Source: Rhizobium rhizoryzae
GTDB taxonomy: Bacteria; Pseudomonadota; Alphaproteobacteria; Rhizobiales; Rhizobiaceae
Length of the DNA stretch: 64,000 bases
Reading direction: 5' to 3'
Assembly: GCF_011046895.1 (NCBI RefSeq)
Contig: NZ_CP049250.1
Location: forward strand, 3,012,501 to 3,076,500
The first letter of the stretch is position 1; each line of letters starts with the position of its first letter. Under the pieces are notes generated by a model. That model saw only the letters and a list, made by a program, of their open reading frames with translations. It made no database searches and had not been told where the DNA came from. This document shows positions 1 through 9,617 of the stretch, in pieces. The translations under genes were made by a program, and so were the position numbers.

Positions 1-1523
1 TCTGCGAGTTCCGCTTCACGCGCACCCCAAACGATTGCAAGAAGCGGCAGGCTGACCAGGACGATCACCGCCGCAATGACCATGGATGCCAGTTCCAGCG
101 ATGATTGCTGGCCACGCAAGGCGCCGCGCACCGGCAGCATAACCACATAGTGCAGGATGAAGGCCAGGCCGAAGATCGCGATACTGCCCATGATGGGTGC
201 GAGCACCGCGCGCGCCAGCGGCACGTAACCAATCGCCGCAGCGATAAGGGATAGAACCGCGACAACCTGCACCGCTCGACCGGCGATACGGAAAAAGCCG
301 GGACCGAAGGGAGCGTCATCATCCTCATCCGTCGCTACTTCCAGCGCAACTTTCCGGAGGATGTTTGCGAAGACGAAAAGGATAACGCAGCCGATCACGA
401 TGCTGACGCTTTGCAGGGCCGAACTTCCACCCGGCGAGAATGCGAAGTCCTCTGTCAGTCCTTCCATCAGAAGCTCAAGCCCCATGGATCCGGCAAACGC
501 CATGCCGAGCCAATAGCAGGAGCGGGAAAGACCATCGCTTAACCGGATAAGACGCAGCGCAGGCTGGCTAGGCGCGTAGAGGACATTGCCAATCGAGTTT
601 GCGATGACAAATGCGATGGCAATCGCGATGGCTGCACCGGAGGTGTTCTGGATTGACTTGATGCCGTCTTCCAGCAGAACTGCCGCGATAACGACAAGAC
701 TGGCGGCGACCAGCGAGAACACCAGCCGGATCACGTGCACGCCGAGAGCCTGTCCGACAAACCGCACAGACCCCGCAGGCGCCGATATACGACGTTCGAG
801 ATAGACCAGCAGCAAGTGGCCGAGGCCGACTGGCAAAAGGAAGGTTGCGAGCAAAAGCAAGGCGGCTGGAATGAGCCGATCGCCGACAAAATCGAACGGC
901 TCGGTCGAAGGTGATCGCAAACGGGTGATGTCGTCGGTTATCTTTGCATCCAGCCGATCGAAATCGCTCATCATGGCCGACCAGCTTGAAGGGAAGAGCG
1001 GCGATGGTCTGAGTTCGAAAAGACTGGTCGCCGACCGCGAACGCACAAGCCTGTCGATTTCCTCGATCAGAACGTTTGCCCGGGCCGATGCCTGCTTGGC
1101 GTTCATCACCGGCTCACGCGCCTTGGCCAGTTCATCGCCTAACTGCTTGCGCCGTGCCGCAACCAGATCCGGCTCCTTGTCGTCCTTGCCGGGAGCGGGC
1201 CCCAGTGTTGCCAGTTGCGCCTCCAGCAATCGTATGGAAAGCCCTGCCCCGTCGACGATCGCATCGGCGTCTGCCCGCTGGGTGGCCAGTTCGGATCGAA
1301 GAACTTCGAAAGCATCGGACGACGCCTCACCCGATTGCAGGGCCTGCTCGGCTCTTTGGGCGGTCTTCGCCCATTCCAGCGCCGGATCTATGGCTTTTGT
1401 CTGCGCAGCTGCAATCTTGGGAACGAGCGTCGCAAGGCTGACGAGTGCAACAATAAGCAACAGACAAGGCGCAAACCAGTGCTTGCCCGATTTGATCGCT
1501 GCAACAGCTCCGTGCGGCTTCAT
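1..1523 (-). CDS. DUF3772 mechanosensitive ion channel (MscS superfamily), C-terminus beyond the window
   Basis: About 507 codons are visible; the start is inside the window and the reading frame stays open to base 1, so the pore and C-terminal part are missing. The start is the ATG at 1523 (MKPHGAVAAIKSGKHW), followed by a hydrophobic signal-like segment (residues 17-40). Residues 45-200 are a charged, helical periplasmic region of the DUF3772 type (ALEWAKTAQRAEQAL at the start). From about residue 220 there are several hydrophobic helices. Proteins with this layout are large inner-membrane channels that open under hypo-osmotic stress. The gene runs away from ldtP on the same strand and is separated from it by a terminator. 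The family assignment rests on the N-terminal domain; the MscS pore itself is not seen here. Confidence 0.75.
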   Translation of the reverse strand, partial: MKPHGAVAAIKSGKHWFAPCLLLIVALVSLATLVPKIAAAQTKAIDPALEWAKTAQRAEQALQSGEASSDAFEVLRSELATQRADADAIVDGAGLSIRLLEAQLATLGPAPGKDDKEPDLVAARRKQLGDELAKAREPVMNAKQASARANVLIEEIDRLVRSRSATSLFELRPSPLFPSSWSAMMSDFDRLDAKITDDITRLRSPSTEPFDFVGDRLIPAALLLLATFLLPVGLGHLLLVYLERRISAPAGSVRFVGQALGVHVIRLVFSLVAASLVVIAAVLLEDGIKSIQNTSGAAIAIAIAFVIANSIGNVLYAPSQPALRLIRLSDGLSRSCYWLGMAFAGSMGLELLMEGLTEDFAFSPGGSSALQSVSIVIGCVILFVFANILRKVALEVATDEDDDAPFGPGFFRIAGRAVQVVAVLSLIAAAIGYVPLARAVLAPIMGSIAIFGLAFILHYVVMLPVRGALRGQQSSLELASMVIAAVIVLVSLPLLAIVWGAREAELA

Positions 1524-1620
1524 GCTGACCCTTGCCCCTGAAATTCCCTCTATCCGGGAAATCAGATGGATGTCTCGAATGCAAGAGCCAATCTCGATCA
1601 TGAAAGTGATGAGGCGACAA

Positions 1621-1654
1621 ATGAAAAGGCCGGCCTCGCGAGGAGGTCGGCCTT
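1621..1654 (-). terminator. Rho-independent terminator after ldtP
   Basis: Arms 1626-1636 and 1644-1654 pair over 11 bp with one G-T pair (outer arm AAGGCCG) around a 7-nt loop. On the minus strand the hairpin is followed by TTTTCATTT. It lies 24 bp beyond the ldtP stop. Confidence 0.75.
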
Positions 1655-1677
1655 CCGGGTCTGACAAATCCAAATGT

Positions 1678-3012
1678 TTACTGCTGCGGCAGCATGTCCT
1701 GTTCGATCGAGCCGGGATTTTGCTCGGTACCGGTCTTGGTCTGCAGTGCAAGTTCAGTTGCACCATCACGCTGGTAGATATCGTCGCGGAACTGAACGAC
1801 ACCATCCCTTGCGGACCATGCCGTGATGTAGACAAAATAGACCGGAACTTCCTGTGCCAGCTTGATCGGCGTATTTTCGCCCGTTGCGATAACCCGCTCG
1901 ATTTCCTGACGGCTCCACGGCGCCGTATCGCGAAGCAGCCAGGTCACAAGATCTCGCACGTTCTGGACACGAACGCAGCCGGACGATTCAAAGCGCATCA
2001 GCTTGTTGAACAACCCCTGCTGCGGGGTGTCATGCATGTACTCGCCGTTCTTGTTGTGGAAGTTGATTTTCGTCGAGGCCATGGCGTTGATCTTGCCCGG
2101 GTCCTGACGGAACATCAGGTTTGGTGCTTTCGGCGCATTCCAGTCAACCGTTTCCGGCGCGACTTCCTGGCCCCTACCGTCGAACAAACGGATGTTGTTG
2201 CGCTTCAGGTAGGTCGGGTCCTTACGCATCAACGGCACGATATCCTTCTCGACAATCGAGCGAGGAGCCGTCCAGTAAGGGTTGAGAATGACTTCGTAGA
2301 TCTTGGAATTCACAAGATGGGTCGGGCGGTCGATACGGCCGACGATGGCCGTATTGCGCAGAACGACGCGATCCGATTCGACTGCCTCGATATAGGCCGC
2401 CGGAATGTTCACCATGACATGGCGAATGCCGAGATCGCCCGCCATCGACTGAACGCGAACAAGGTTCGTCTGAAGCTGCATGAGGCGCGTTTCTGCCGGA
2501 ACGTTCAACGCCTTCAGCGTGAACTCACCTAGGACGCCGTCCGCCGGCAGACCATGGCGAACCTGGAAACGCTTGACGGCGCTGTCGACATAGGAATCAA
2601 ACGAGGTGGACATACCGGCGTTGCGCGCCAGATCACCAGAGATCATGAGGCGCTGACGAAGCTGCTGCACAGCCGGATCGGCATTACCGATTCGCAATCC
2701 CGCCTGCCCGGGCGTTACCCGAGGCCAGCCACCGTTGGAGACGATGCCCTGATATTCGCCAATCGCCTGCTGGATGTAACCCGGCGCCTGTGACCCGAGA
2801 ACGGGATTGTTGGAAACAACATTGACCGTTGCGCGCGAAGCAGCGCTGGCGTCGAACTGATCGTCCCATGCGCCGCGGCGAGGAGCGGAAATGATGTCCT
2901 GAAGCGCGTCCTGAGCCAGAACCGGCGCAGCCACCGCAGCGGCTCCAAGCGAGACTGCCGACCGCAGGAGCGATCTGCGCGAGATAAGTTCGAAGTTGTT
3001 CTTGTTCGACAT
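1678..3012 (-). CDS. ldtP: L,D-transpeptidase with peptidoglycan-binding domain, Tat-type signal
   Basis: The protein is 444 aa. A Tat-like leader (SRRSLLRSAVSLGAAA, residues 11-26) is followed by an alanine cleavage region (VLAQDA). A PG_binding_1-like region lies near residues 105-170 and the YkuD catalytic domain near 195-370, with the active-site Cys in SSGCVRVQN. This is the YcbB/LdtD arrangement; such enzymes form 3-3 cross-links or attach ligands to meso-diaminopimelate in the periplasm. The ATG at 3012 is preferred; a GTG lies one codon upstream. The MarR-type regulator ldtR is the next gene upstream on the same strand. That arrangement matches the ldtR-ldtP locus described in Liberibacter asiaticus, where LdtR controls ldtP. 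The gene symbol is given by that analogy. Confidence 0.85.
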   Translation of the reverse strand: MSNKNNFELISRRSLLRSAVSLGAAAVAAPVLAQDALQDIISAPRRGAWDDQFDASAASRATVNVVSNNPVLGSQAPGYIQQAIGEYQGIVSNGGWPRVTPGQAGLRIGNADPAVQQLRQRLMISGDLARNAGMSTSFDSYVDSAVKRFQVRHGLPADGVLGEFTLKALNVPAETRLMQLQTNLVRVQSMAGDLGIRHVMVNIPAAYIEAVESDRVVLRNTAIVGRIDRPTHLVNSKIYEVILNPYWTAPRSIVEKDIVPLMRKDPTYLKRNNIRLFDGRGQEVAPETVDWNAPKAPNLMFRQDPGKINAMASTKINFHNKNGEYMHDTPQQGLFNKLMRFESSGCVRVQNVRDLVTWLLRDTAPWSRQEIERVIATGENTPIKLAQEVPVYFVYITAWSARDGVVQFRDDIYQRDGATELALQTKTGTEQNPGSIEQDMLPQQ

Positions 3013-3351
3013 CACTCAATCCATCTAACCCGACAGCACAGCGTCAATGCCTATACCGGATATGGTTAATAAAGCGTCGTGGAGATCAGGCTGTCCCGAA
3101 TATCCACGTTCTTCATGACGCTGGGAGCCTCTAAACAGGGAGGACAGGTTGCGCCACAACACTTGTTCGCGGTCCCATAGCAATATGGCCAATTCTTGTC
3201 AGGAGCGTTTCGGTCACAGCGGTGTGTAAAATTCGTGACCATATAGACCCAGAAAGCACGAAACCGGACGCGCTGGGCACGTCCGGTTTTCGAAGTGGAG
3301 GTCGTCTGTGGTGTGGCAGGCCAGTCCGGTGGATCGGACTGCACTGCCTCA
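3013..3351. other. Intergenic region between ldtR and ldtP
   Basis: No convincing gene is seen in these 339 bp. The ldtR terminator occupies 3261-3289. The remaining roughly 245 bp upstream of ldtP would hold its promoter and any LdtR site. No clear -35/-10 pair or strong palindrome stands out. The stretch TAAAATTCG near 3227-3235 also occurs upstream of ldtR (near 3940-3948). Confidence 0.5.
3261..3289 (-). terminator. Hairpin terminator after ldtR
   Basis: AAACCGGACG (3261-3270) and CGTCCGGTTT (3280-3289) form a perfect 10-bp stem with a 9-nt loop, 62 bp beyond the ldtR stop. The minus-strand 3' side ends in GGTTT then CGTGCTTTC, so the U-tract is short and interrupted. Confidence 0.6.
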
Positions 3352-3867
3352 TCACATGCGATAGGCGATGGTGTCGTTCCAGAAGCGATCGAGGCGCTGG
3401 AGCAGCTTGTTCATCTGGACGAACTCAGGCTCGCCGATACCGCCCACCTTTTCGATGGAGCCGATGTGGCGCTCGTAGAGCTTGCCAACAACTTCTGCGA
3501 TTTCCTGTCCGCTTTTGGTCAGGCTGATACGAACCGAGCGACGGTCGATACGCGAACGCTGGTGGTTGATAAAGCCGAGGTCGACCAGCTTCTTGACGTT
3601 GTAGGATACGTTCGAGCCAAGATAGTAGCCGCGAGAGCGAAGTTCACCGGCGGTCAGTTCGGAATTGCCGATGTTGAAGAGGAGGAGCGCCTGGACGGCA
3701 TTGATATCGTCGCGTCCCTGACGATCGAACTCGTCCTTGATCACATCGAGCAGGCGGCGATGCAGGCGCTCGACGAGGTGCAGGGATTCCATGTAAAGAT
3801 TGCGAATAGTTTCTTCATGACTGTCGGCTGCTGCAGTTGCCTGCGGCTTGATCTGGTTGTTCAACAT
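3352..3867 (-). CDS. ldtR: MarR-family transcriptional regulator LdtR
   Basis: The 171-aa protein has the all-alpha dimerisation ends and central winged helix of MarR proteins: a helix near residues 25-50, a recognition segment around SRGYYLGSNVSYNVKKL, and the wing with RSRIDRRSVRISLTKSG. The start is the ATG at 3867. It lies directly upstream of ldtP on the same strand, separated by 339 bp that include a terminator, so each gene probably has its own promoter. In Liberibacter asiaticus and Sinorhizobium the orthologous regulator controls the neighbouring L,D-transpeptidase and stress or motility genes; that role is transferred by family and context and is not shown by this sequence. Confidence 0.85.
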   Translation of the reverse strand: MLNNQIKPQATAAADSHEETIRNLYMESLHLVERLHRRLLDVIKDEFDRQGRDDINAVQALLLFNIGNSELTAGELRSRGYYLGSNVSYNVKKLVDLGFINHQRSRIDRRSVRISLTKSGQEIAEVVGKLYERHIGSIEKVGGIGEPEFVQMNKLLQRLDRFWNDTIAYRM

Positions 3868-3928
3868 GTCTGCCTCACTGTTTTGTTTGGCGGTGTTGGT
3901 TTTTCTTCCCGCCTTGTGAGTGACACTA

Positions 3929-3949
3929 TCGAATGCTCATAAAATTCGA
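3929..3949. promoter_or_regulatory. Small inverted repeat upstream of ldtR, possible operator
   Basis: TCGAAT (3929-3934) and ATTCGA (3944-3949) are separated by 9 bp, about 60 bp upstream of the ldtR start. Position and symmetry suit an autoregulatory site, but the arms are short and chance is not excluded. Confidence 0.25.
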
Positions 3950-4097
3950 CTTAAAACACAGGGCTAATGAAACCCTAACGCATCTTTTCCCCAGCCCGAC
4001 CGATTGGCCCCGCCCATACCGGAATAATAAATTCTGCTTTTTATTCAGTCGCTTACGTTTAAATTTTTAGCCAAATCCAGCCGTAAAAGCTTGAAAA

Positions 4098-4538
4098 TCA
4101 GGGTAAATCAATCCTTACCCGCTCCTCGAACTTCCGTTTTTCTTCCACCCAAAGTGCGATCCGGAACAGGATATACAGCGCAGCAACAAGCCCATGGAGC
4201 AGCGGAACAACGAGATTACGGCCAAAGATTTCGGGCCAGACCTGATACATGAGGATCTGCGTACCGGCACCGATGACCCAGAGCACCGGCCCCCAGGAAG
4301 TCGCCATCCATAGACCGAGCGATGCAACCGGAAAGACGACAGCCAGTGCCGAGCCTGCAACACGCCAGGGCAGCGTGAGGAGATCGAACCTGGCACGCCC
4401 ACCGAAGGAATAGCCGACCAGCATGCTCCAATACTGGAGACCAAACCACAGGCACACAACAGCGATGCCGCGCAGGAACACGACAAATAGAATTTCAGCG
4501 ATACTGCGCTTCGGCGAGGCGGGTGAATCAATCTCCAT
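4098..4538 (-). CDS. DUF6163-type integral membrane protein
   Basis: The 146-aa protein has four hydrophobic segments (about residues 15-38, 52-75, 80-100 and 105-130) and a charged C-terminal tail (VEEKRKFEERVRI). It resembles the small DUF6163 family found in Rhizobiales next to hemB; no function is known. It is divergent from hemB with 116 bp between the starts, and lies 230 bp upstream of ldtR on the same strand. The family call is by recognition of sequence and position only. Confidence 0.6.
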   Translation of the reverse strand: MEIDSPASPKRSIAEILFVVFLRGIAVVCLWFGLQYWSMLVGYSFGGRARFDLLTLPWRVAGSALAVVFPVASLGLWMATSWGPVLWVIGAGTQILMYQVWPEIFGRNLVVPLLHGLVAALYILFRIALWVEEKRKFEERVRIDLP

Positions 4539-4654
4539 CCATGCAGAATAGCCGCGTTGGGTGCTCCATGCCAGAGCGTGCTCCCCTGCCCCTCGCCTTC
4601 AACCGGCTCACATGGTAGGCCATGCACCATAATTGAAATGCAATGAGGTCAGCC

Positions 4655-5668
4655 ATGAGCAACAAGACGCATCTTGTCGATGAGATCACCGGCCACCGTC
4701 GCATGCGACGCAACCGAAAGGCGGACTGGACGCGCAGGCTGACGCAAGAAAACCGGGTGACGGTCGATGATCTGATCTGGCCGATTTTCATCGTACCGGG
4801 GACAAACATCGTTGATCCGATCAAGGCGATGCCGGGTGTCAACCGTATGAGTGTCGACAAGGCGGTGGAAGCGCTACGCGAGGCAGCCGAGCTTGGTATT
4901 CCGGCTGTTGCCCCTTTCCCCGACATCGAAATGGAAAAGCGGGATCCCACAGGCTCGCAGATCCTTGAGCGGGACAATCTCATCAATCAGTTCACCCGCG
5001 CCGTCAAACAGGCCGTTCCGAACCTCGGCATCATCACGGATGTGGCGCTCGATCCCTTCACCAGCCACGGACATGATGGAATTCTTCGCGACGGCGTCAT
5101 CATCAATGATGAGACGGTGGATCAGGTGTCCCGCGCAGCGATCATGCAGGCCGATGCCGGAGCCGACATCATAGCGCCGTCGGAAATGATGGATGGACGG
5201 ATTGGCGCCATTCGCCGCGCACTCGATGCGGCAGGGCATCAGGATGTCGGCATCATGTCCTACGCCACCAAGTTTTCGTCCGGCTTTTACGGCCCTTACC
5301 GCGAGGCCATCAACACCGGCGGTCTGCTGAAGGGCGACAAGAACAGCTATTACATCAATCCGGCCAATGGCACCGAGGCCCTGCGCGACGCCGCACTCGA
5401 TGTAGAAGAAGGCGCGGATATGCTGATGGTGAAGCCCGGGCTTGCCTATCTCGATATCTGCTGGCGCATGAAGGAAGCCTTCGGCCTCCCGACCTATGCC
5501 TATCAGGTTTCCGGTGAATATACGCAGATCAAGGCCGCTGCTATGAACGGCTGGATCGATGGCGAGCGCATTATGATGGAGACCTTGCTCTGCTTCAAAC
5601 GCGCGGGCTGTGACGGGATCCTGACGTATTTCGCGATCGAGGTCGCCAGAAAGCTGGCGCGGAGCTAA
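4655..5668 (+). CDS. hemB: Delta-aminolevulinic acid dehydratase (porphobilinogen synthase)
   Basis: The enzyme condenses two 5-aminolevulinate molecules to porphobilinogen in tetrapyrrole synthesis in the cytosol. The 337-aa product has the two Schiff-base lysines, Lys206 (in YATKFSSGFYGP) and Lys260 (in MLMVKPGLAYLD). The metal loop at 129-142 reads DVALDPFTSHGHDG, with aspartate and alanine where zinc enzymes have three cysteines, so this is the Mg-dependent type without catalytic zinc usual in alphaproteobacteria. The ATG at 4655 is chosen because GAGGT at 4645-4649 is well placed; an in-frame ATG at 4643 lacks such a site. Confidence 0.97.
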   Translation: MSNKTHLVDEITGHRRMRRNRKADWTRRLTQENRVTVDDLIWPIFIVPGTNIVDPIKAMPGVNRMSVDKAVEALREAAELGIPAVAPFPDIEMEKRDPTGSQILERDNLINQFTRAVKQAVPNLGIITDVALDPFTSHGHDGILRDGVIINDETVDQVSRAAIMQADAGADIIAPSEMMDGRIGAIRRALDAAGHQDVGIMSYATKFSSGFYGPYREAINTGGLLKGDKNSYYINPANGTEALRDAALDVEEGADMLMVKPGLAYLDICWRMKEAFGLPTYAYQVSGEYTQIKAAAMNGWIDGERIMMETLLCFKRAGCDGILTYFAIEVARKLARS

Positions 5669-5747
5669 AGTCCCCTTCAGCGAAGCCATATTGTAGAGTT
5701 CATCAAGGCTTCCCATATCTCATTTACTGAACTGAGGGAGACTATTG

Positions 5748-6206
5748 ATGTCGTTGGATAACAGCACTGTCGTTGCCGCACCGGAAGATTGGCGCGCCTA
5801 TCGCGGCGTGCTGTCTCGCCGGATCTTTGCCTTCGTGATCGATTACATGCTGGTTCTGCTTCTCTGCATTCCGGCGGCGATCGTGGTCTTTTTCCTCGGC
5901 ATCATCACGCTCGGACTTGGCTTCTTCCTCTATCCGGCTCTCTTCGTCATCGTCGCGCTGATTTATTTCGGCATGACGCTTGGTGGTCGCTCGCAGGCGA
6001 GCCCCGGCATGCGGGCAGCAGGCATCGCGATGATGCGGGTCGATGGTCGTCGCCTGGATTTCCTGACGGCAGTCGTTCATATGGTGCTCTTCTGGATCTT
6101 GAACTCGATCCTCACCCCGCTGATACTCTTGGCTGGCCTTTTCACGGATCGCTCACGTTTGGTGCACGACATGCTGCTCGGAACGGTGGTCGTGCGAACG
6201 GTTTGA
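5748..6206 (+). CDS. RDD-family membrane protein
   Basis: The 152-aa protein has the RDD signature near the N-terminus (YRGVLSRRIFAFVIDYMLVL) and three hydrophobic segments (about residues 28-52, 58-80 and 108-132). Its end, SRLVHDMLLGTVVV, matches the usual D(x)xxGT motif of RDD proteins. GAGGGAG lies just ahead of the ATG at 5748. It follows hemB by 79 bp on the same strand. RDD proteins are inner-membrane proteins of mostly unknown role, some linked to ion exchange; nothing here narrows it. Confidence 0.8.
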   Translation: MSLDNSTVVAAPEDWRAYRGVLSRRIFAFVIDYMLVLLLCIPAAIVVFFLGIITLGLGFFLYPALFVIVALIYFGMTLGGRSQASPGMRAAGIAMMRVDGRRLDFLTAVVHMVLFWILNSILTPLILLAGLFTDRSRLVHDMLLGTVVVRTV

Positions 6207-6320
6207 TCGCGTCAAGTTGCGCGGCTTCTGTTGACCTTTTGGGAAGTTGCGCCATGCTATTGATTCAGGCTCGGAAGGCATGTGTGCCGACTGGATGTTA
6301 GCAAAGGTCAAGCTCTACGC

Positions 6321-7082
6321 ATGAATACCCAGGCAACGCCATCTCCTCAGTTCTATCTGACGGCACCGGCAGCCTGCCCGTATCTTGCGGGCGAGATGGA
6401 ACGCAAGGTCTTCACTCACCTTGTTGGTCCTCGCGCCGCCGAGATGAACGACCTTTTGACACAGGGCGGGTTTCGCCGCTCTCAGAACATTGCCTACCGT
6501 CCGGCCTGCGAGGGATGCCGGGCCTGTGTTTCGGTTCGGATTCTGGCGAACGAGTTCGAGCCAAACCGAACCATGCGCAAGGTATTGGGTGCGAACCGCG
6601 ATCTGGTGGGGACGATGGTCCCGACCCAACCTTCTACCGAACAGTTCACCCTTTTCCGGGAATATCTCGATAGCCGCCATCAGCGCGGCGGCATGTCGGA
6701 TATGTCGGCGCTCGACTATGCGATCATGGTGGAAGACACCCATGTCAACACGCGCCTTGTTGAGTATCGCCGTCGCGTGCCGGGCCAAGGCATCGGAGAC
6801 AAGCCGCAAGGGGAACTCATCGGCGTGGCGCTGACCGATCTGATGAGCGATGGCCTTTCCATGGTCTACTCTTTCTTCAAGCCGGACATGGAGAAGCGAT
6901 CACTCGGCACTTTCATCATTCTCGATCACATCAATCGGACCCGGCAGTTGGGCCTGCCCCACGTCTATCTCGGCTACTGGGTAAAGGGTTCTGCAAAGAT
7001 GCATTACAAGACGCGCTACCAGCCGCAGGAGCATCTGACTCCGAGAGGCTGGGAACGGTATGATTTAGGAAATGATAACTAA
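6321..7082 (+). CDS. bpt: Bacterial leucyl/arginyl-tRNA--protein transferase (Bpt/Ate family)
   Basis: The 253-aa protein transfers an amino acid from aminoacyl-tRNA to the N-terminus of proteins bearing acidic residues, marking them for ClpAP-type degradation through the N-degron pathway. Evidence is the N-terminal CPYL segment with the downstream Cys cluster [14 protein letters not shown] (about residues 56-69), and the C-terminal GNAT-like half with [18 protein letters not shown]. The ATG at 6321 gives the normal family length; an upstream in-frame ATG at 6282 would add 13 atypical residues. Family members favour leucine (Bpt) over arginine, but sequence alone does not settle the donor here. 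Confidence 0.9.
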   Translation: MNTQATPSPQFYLTAPAACPYLAGEMERKVFTHLVGPRAAEMNDLLTQGGFRRSQNIAYRPACEGCRACVSVRILANEFEPNRTMRKVLGANRDLVGTMVPTQPSTEQFTLFREYLDSRHQRGGMSDMSALDYAIMVEDTHVNTRLVEYRRRVPGQGIGDKPQGELIGVALTDLMSDGLSMVYSFFKPDMEKRSLGTFIILDHINRTRQLGLPHVYLGYWVKGSAKMHYKTRYQPQEHLTPRGWERYDLGNDN

Positions 7083-7171
7083 ACATGCTCGCTCGCGCTG
7101 TCGCGCCCGGCGAGATCGATGCAGACGGTGCGGCACGCTTACTGCGCGATCACACCGTCTCCTATCCTTGA

Positions 7172-9433
7172 TCAGCCGCTGAACTTTCCGCTACGCGGGA
7201 AGCCCTTCGGCACGGAGCGGCCAGCGGTTGCACGGTCACCGAGCCATTCAAGCAGTTCGTCCTTGTTCTTGGAGAACACCCGCCCGGCACTATCTTCCCA
7301 GGTCAGACCCTCAGCAATGGCAAAGCATTTGATGTCGGAAATACCGCCGTCCTTGTAGCGCTGCAGACGCACGCCCTTGCCGCGGTTCATTTCCGGCAGT
7401 TGCGCCATCGGGAACACCAGCAGTTTCCGGTTTTCTCCCACGATCGCCACATGATCACCCGCCACGGTGATCACCAGCTTTGCCTCGTCAGGCATGGAAA
7501 CATTCATGACCTGCTTGCCCTTGCGGGTATTTGCCACGAGTTCGGTTTCCGGCACGATGAACCCATTGCCAGCCGTCGAGGCCAGCAGAAGCTTGCGCGA
7601 TGGGTCGTGCACGAAGGCCGTCAGAACATCCTGGTCGTTTTCCATATCGACCATGATGCGGATCGGTTCGCCATGGCCACGTCCACCGGGCAGCTTGTCG
7701 GCTCCCAGCGTATAGGCCTTGCCTCCGGTGGTCAGGAGCAGGATCTTGTCGGTCGTCTGCGCGGGGAAAGCGATCTTGAATCCATCACCTTCCTTGAACG
7801 TCAGACCGGACGTATCGCCGATATGACCCTTCAGCGCACGAATCCAGCCCTTCTGGGAAATGACGACCGTAATCGGCTCCTTCTCGATCATGGCCTGCTG
7901 GATGGCTTCGATATCGGCCTCTGGCGCGTCCGCAAACTGAGTCAGGCGTGCAAACGGCTTTCCCTTGCCCTTGGCAAAGTTCTTGCGAACATCCTGGATC
8001 TCATGCTCGATCACTTTCCACTGCTTGTCGTCGGAGGCAAGCAGGGCGTCGATATCGGCCTTCTCCTTCGTGAGTTCATCGAACTCCTTGCGGATCTCGA
8101 ATTCCTCCAGCTTGCGCAGATTGCGCAGGCGCATGTTCAGGATGGCTTCGACTTGCACATCGGTCAGTTGCCATTTGGCGACCATCACCGGCTTCGGCTC
8201 ATCCTCCTCGCGGATGATGCGGATTACTTCATCCAGATTGAGGTAGGCGATCAACAGACCGCCGAGGATTTCCAGCCGACGCTCAATGGCAGCCAGGCGG
8301 AAGCGCGAGCGGCGGATCAGGACTTCCTTACGGTGCTGCAGCCACTCCAGCAGAACCTCGTTCAAAGCCATCACCTTGGGCACCTTGCCCATGGACAGCA
8401 CGTTCATGTTCAGCGGGAACCGACTTTCCAGTTCCGTCAGGCGGAAGAGTGATTCCATGAGAAGCGTCGCATCGACGGTGCGGTTCTTTGGCACCAGCAC
8501 GACGCGGATGTCCTCGGCCGATTCGTCGCGCACGTCTTCCAGCAGCGGAAGCTTGCGGGCGATGAGAAGCTCCGCGATCTTTTCAATCAGCCTGGACTTC
8601 TGAACCTGAAATGGAATTTCCGTAATGATGATCTGATAGCCGCCACGGCCCAGATCCTCGGTTTCCCATTTCGCACGGACGCGGAAACCACCGCGACCAG
8701 TCTTGTAGGCATCAATGATCGACTCCCGACCATCAATGATGACACCCCCGGTCGGGAAATCCGGTCCTGGCACGAACTCGACCAGCTTTTCAACCGGCGC
8801 ATCCGGATGCTTGATGAGATGCAGAGCCGCGTCACAGAGTTCATGTGCGTTGTGAGGGGGTATGGATGTTGCCATGCCCACCGCGATTCCCGATGCGCCA
8901 TTGGCCAGAAGGTTTGGGAAAGCGCCCGGCAGAACGGTCGGCTCTTCGTCTTCCTCGTTGTAGGTGGCACGAAAATCGACGGCGTCCTGATCGACGCCTT
9001 CCAGCAGCAGAGCCGCTACTTCGGTCATGCGGGCTTCGGTGTATCGATAGGCAGCGGCGCTGTCGCCATCGATATTGCCGAAGTTCCCCTGTCCGTCGAC
9101 CACGGGGTAACGCTGCGAAAAATCCTGCGCCAGGCGAACCAGCGCATCATAGACCGACTGGTCGCCATGCGGATGGAACTTACCGATCACATCGCCGACG
9201 ATACGGGCGCACTTCTTGAATGCGGAATTGGGCCTGATCCCCATCTCGCTCATGGCATGGATAATGCGGCGATGCACCGGCTTCAGGCCGTCACGCACAT
9301 CCGGAAGCGCGCGGTGCATAATCGTTGACAAGGCGTAGGCGAGATAACGCTCCTCAAGGGCGGCCTTCAGGTCCACCGGCAGAATGTTATCGCCGCCATC
9401 GTCGTCGGGCGGAGGTGTCAGATTTTTTCCCAT
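7172..9433 (-). CDS. parC: DNA topoisomerase IV subunit A
   Basis: At 753 aa this is the ParC length rather than the longer GyrA. The winged-helix catalytic domain carries the active-site Tyr131 in YRYTEARM. The C-terminal half (from about residue 500) has the degenerate beta-pinwheel blades of ParC, without a GyrA box. It works with ParE to decatenate sister chromosomes. The quinolone-contact helix reads [10 protein letters not shown], with Gln92 where E. coli ParC has Ser80. The gene converges on bpt with 89 bp between stops; only a weak 7-bp hairpin with a long loop was seen there. Confidence 0.96.
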   Translation of the reverse strand: MGKNLTPPPDDDGGDNILPVDLKAALEERYLAYALSTIMHRALPDVRDGLKPVHRRIIHAMSEMGIRPNSAFKKCARIVGDVIGKFHPHGDQSVYDALVRLAQDFSQRYPVVDGQGNFGNIDGDSAAAYRYTEARMTEVAALLLEGVDQDAVDFRATYNEEDEEPTVLPGAFPNLLANGASGIAVGMATSIPPHNAHELCDAALHLIKHPDAPVEKLVEFVPGPDFPTGGVIIDGRESIIDAYKTGRGGFRVRAKWETEDLGRGGYQIIITEIPFQVQKSRLIEKIAELLIARKLPLLEDVRDESAEDIRVVLVPKNRTVDATLLMESLFRLTELESRFPLNMNVLSMGKVPKVMALNEVLLEWLQHRKEVLIRRSRFRLAAIERRLEILGGLLIAYLNLDEVIRIIREEDEPKPVMVAKWQLTDVQVEAILNMRLRNLRKLEEFEIRKEFDELTKEKADIDALLASDDKQWKVIEHEIQDVRKNFAKGKGKPFARLTQFADAPEADIEAIQQAMIEKEPITVVISQKGWIRALKGHIGDTSGLTFKEGDGFKIAFPAQTTDKILLLTTGGKAYTLGADKLPGGRGHGEPIRIMVDMENDQDVLTAFVHDPSRKLLLASTAGNGFIVPETELVANTRKGKQVMNVSMPDEAKLVITVAGDHVAIVGENRKLLVFPMAQLPEMNRGKGVRLQRYKDGGISDIKCFAIAEGLTWEDSAGRVFSKNKDELLEWLGDRATAGRSVPKGFPRSGKFSG

Positions 9434-9617
9434 GGCCCTTGACTATCGGAAACCCTGATTCCCGGCAACAAAGCGATGCAATCGGCCTGTGGATGAGCAC
9501 GAAGCAGCGATAGGTCGACCGCTGTCCTGTGTGCCCCATGGACCTTTTGAGCGGAGCGCATATAAAGGGCGGGAATCAGAGTTCAGTTTGCCATGCCGAC
9601 CGCTGGAGGATCGCTTG

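Noticed and set aside
871..2532. Long plus-strand ORF (553 codons) opposite the channel and ldtP genes
   Set aside because: It is antisense to two well-supported genes with recognisable domains, its protein is rich in Arg/Ser without domain pattern, and it has no good start.
7083..7171. Possible terminator between bpt and parC
   Set aside because: Only GACGGTG/CACCGTC with a loop of over 20 nt was seen, too weak to call.
7400..8452. Plus-strand ORF of 350 codons opposite parC
   Set aside because: The composition is that of reversed GC-rich codons, with no domain; parC is certain.
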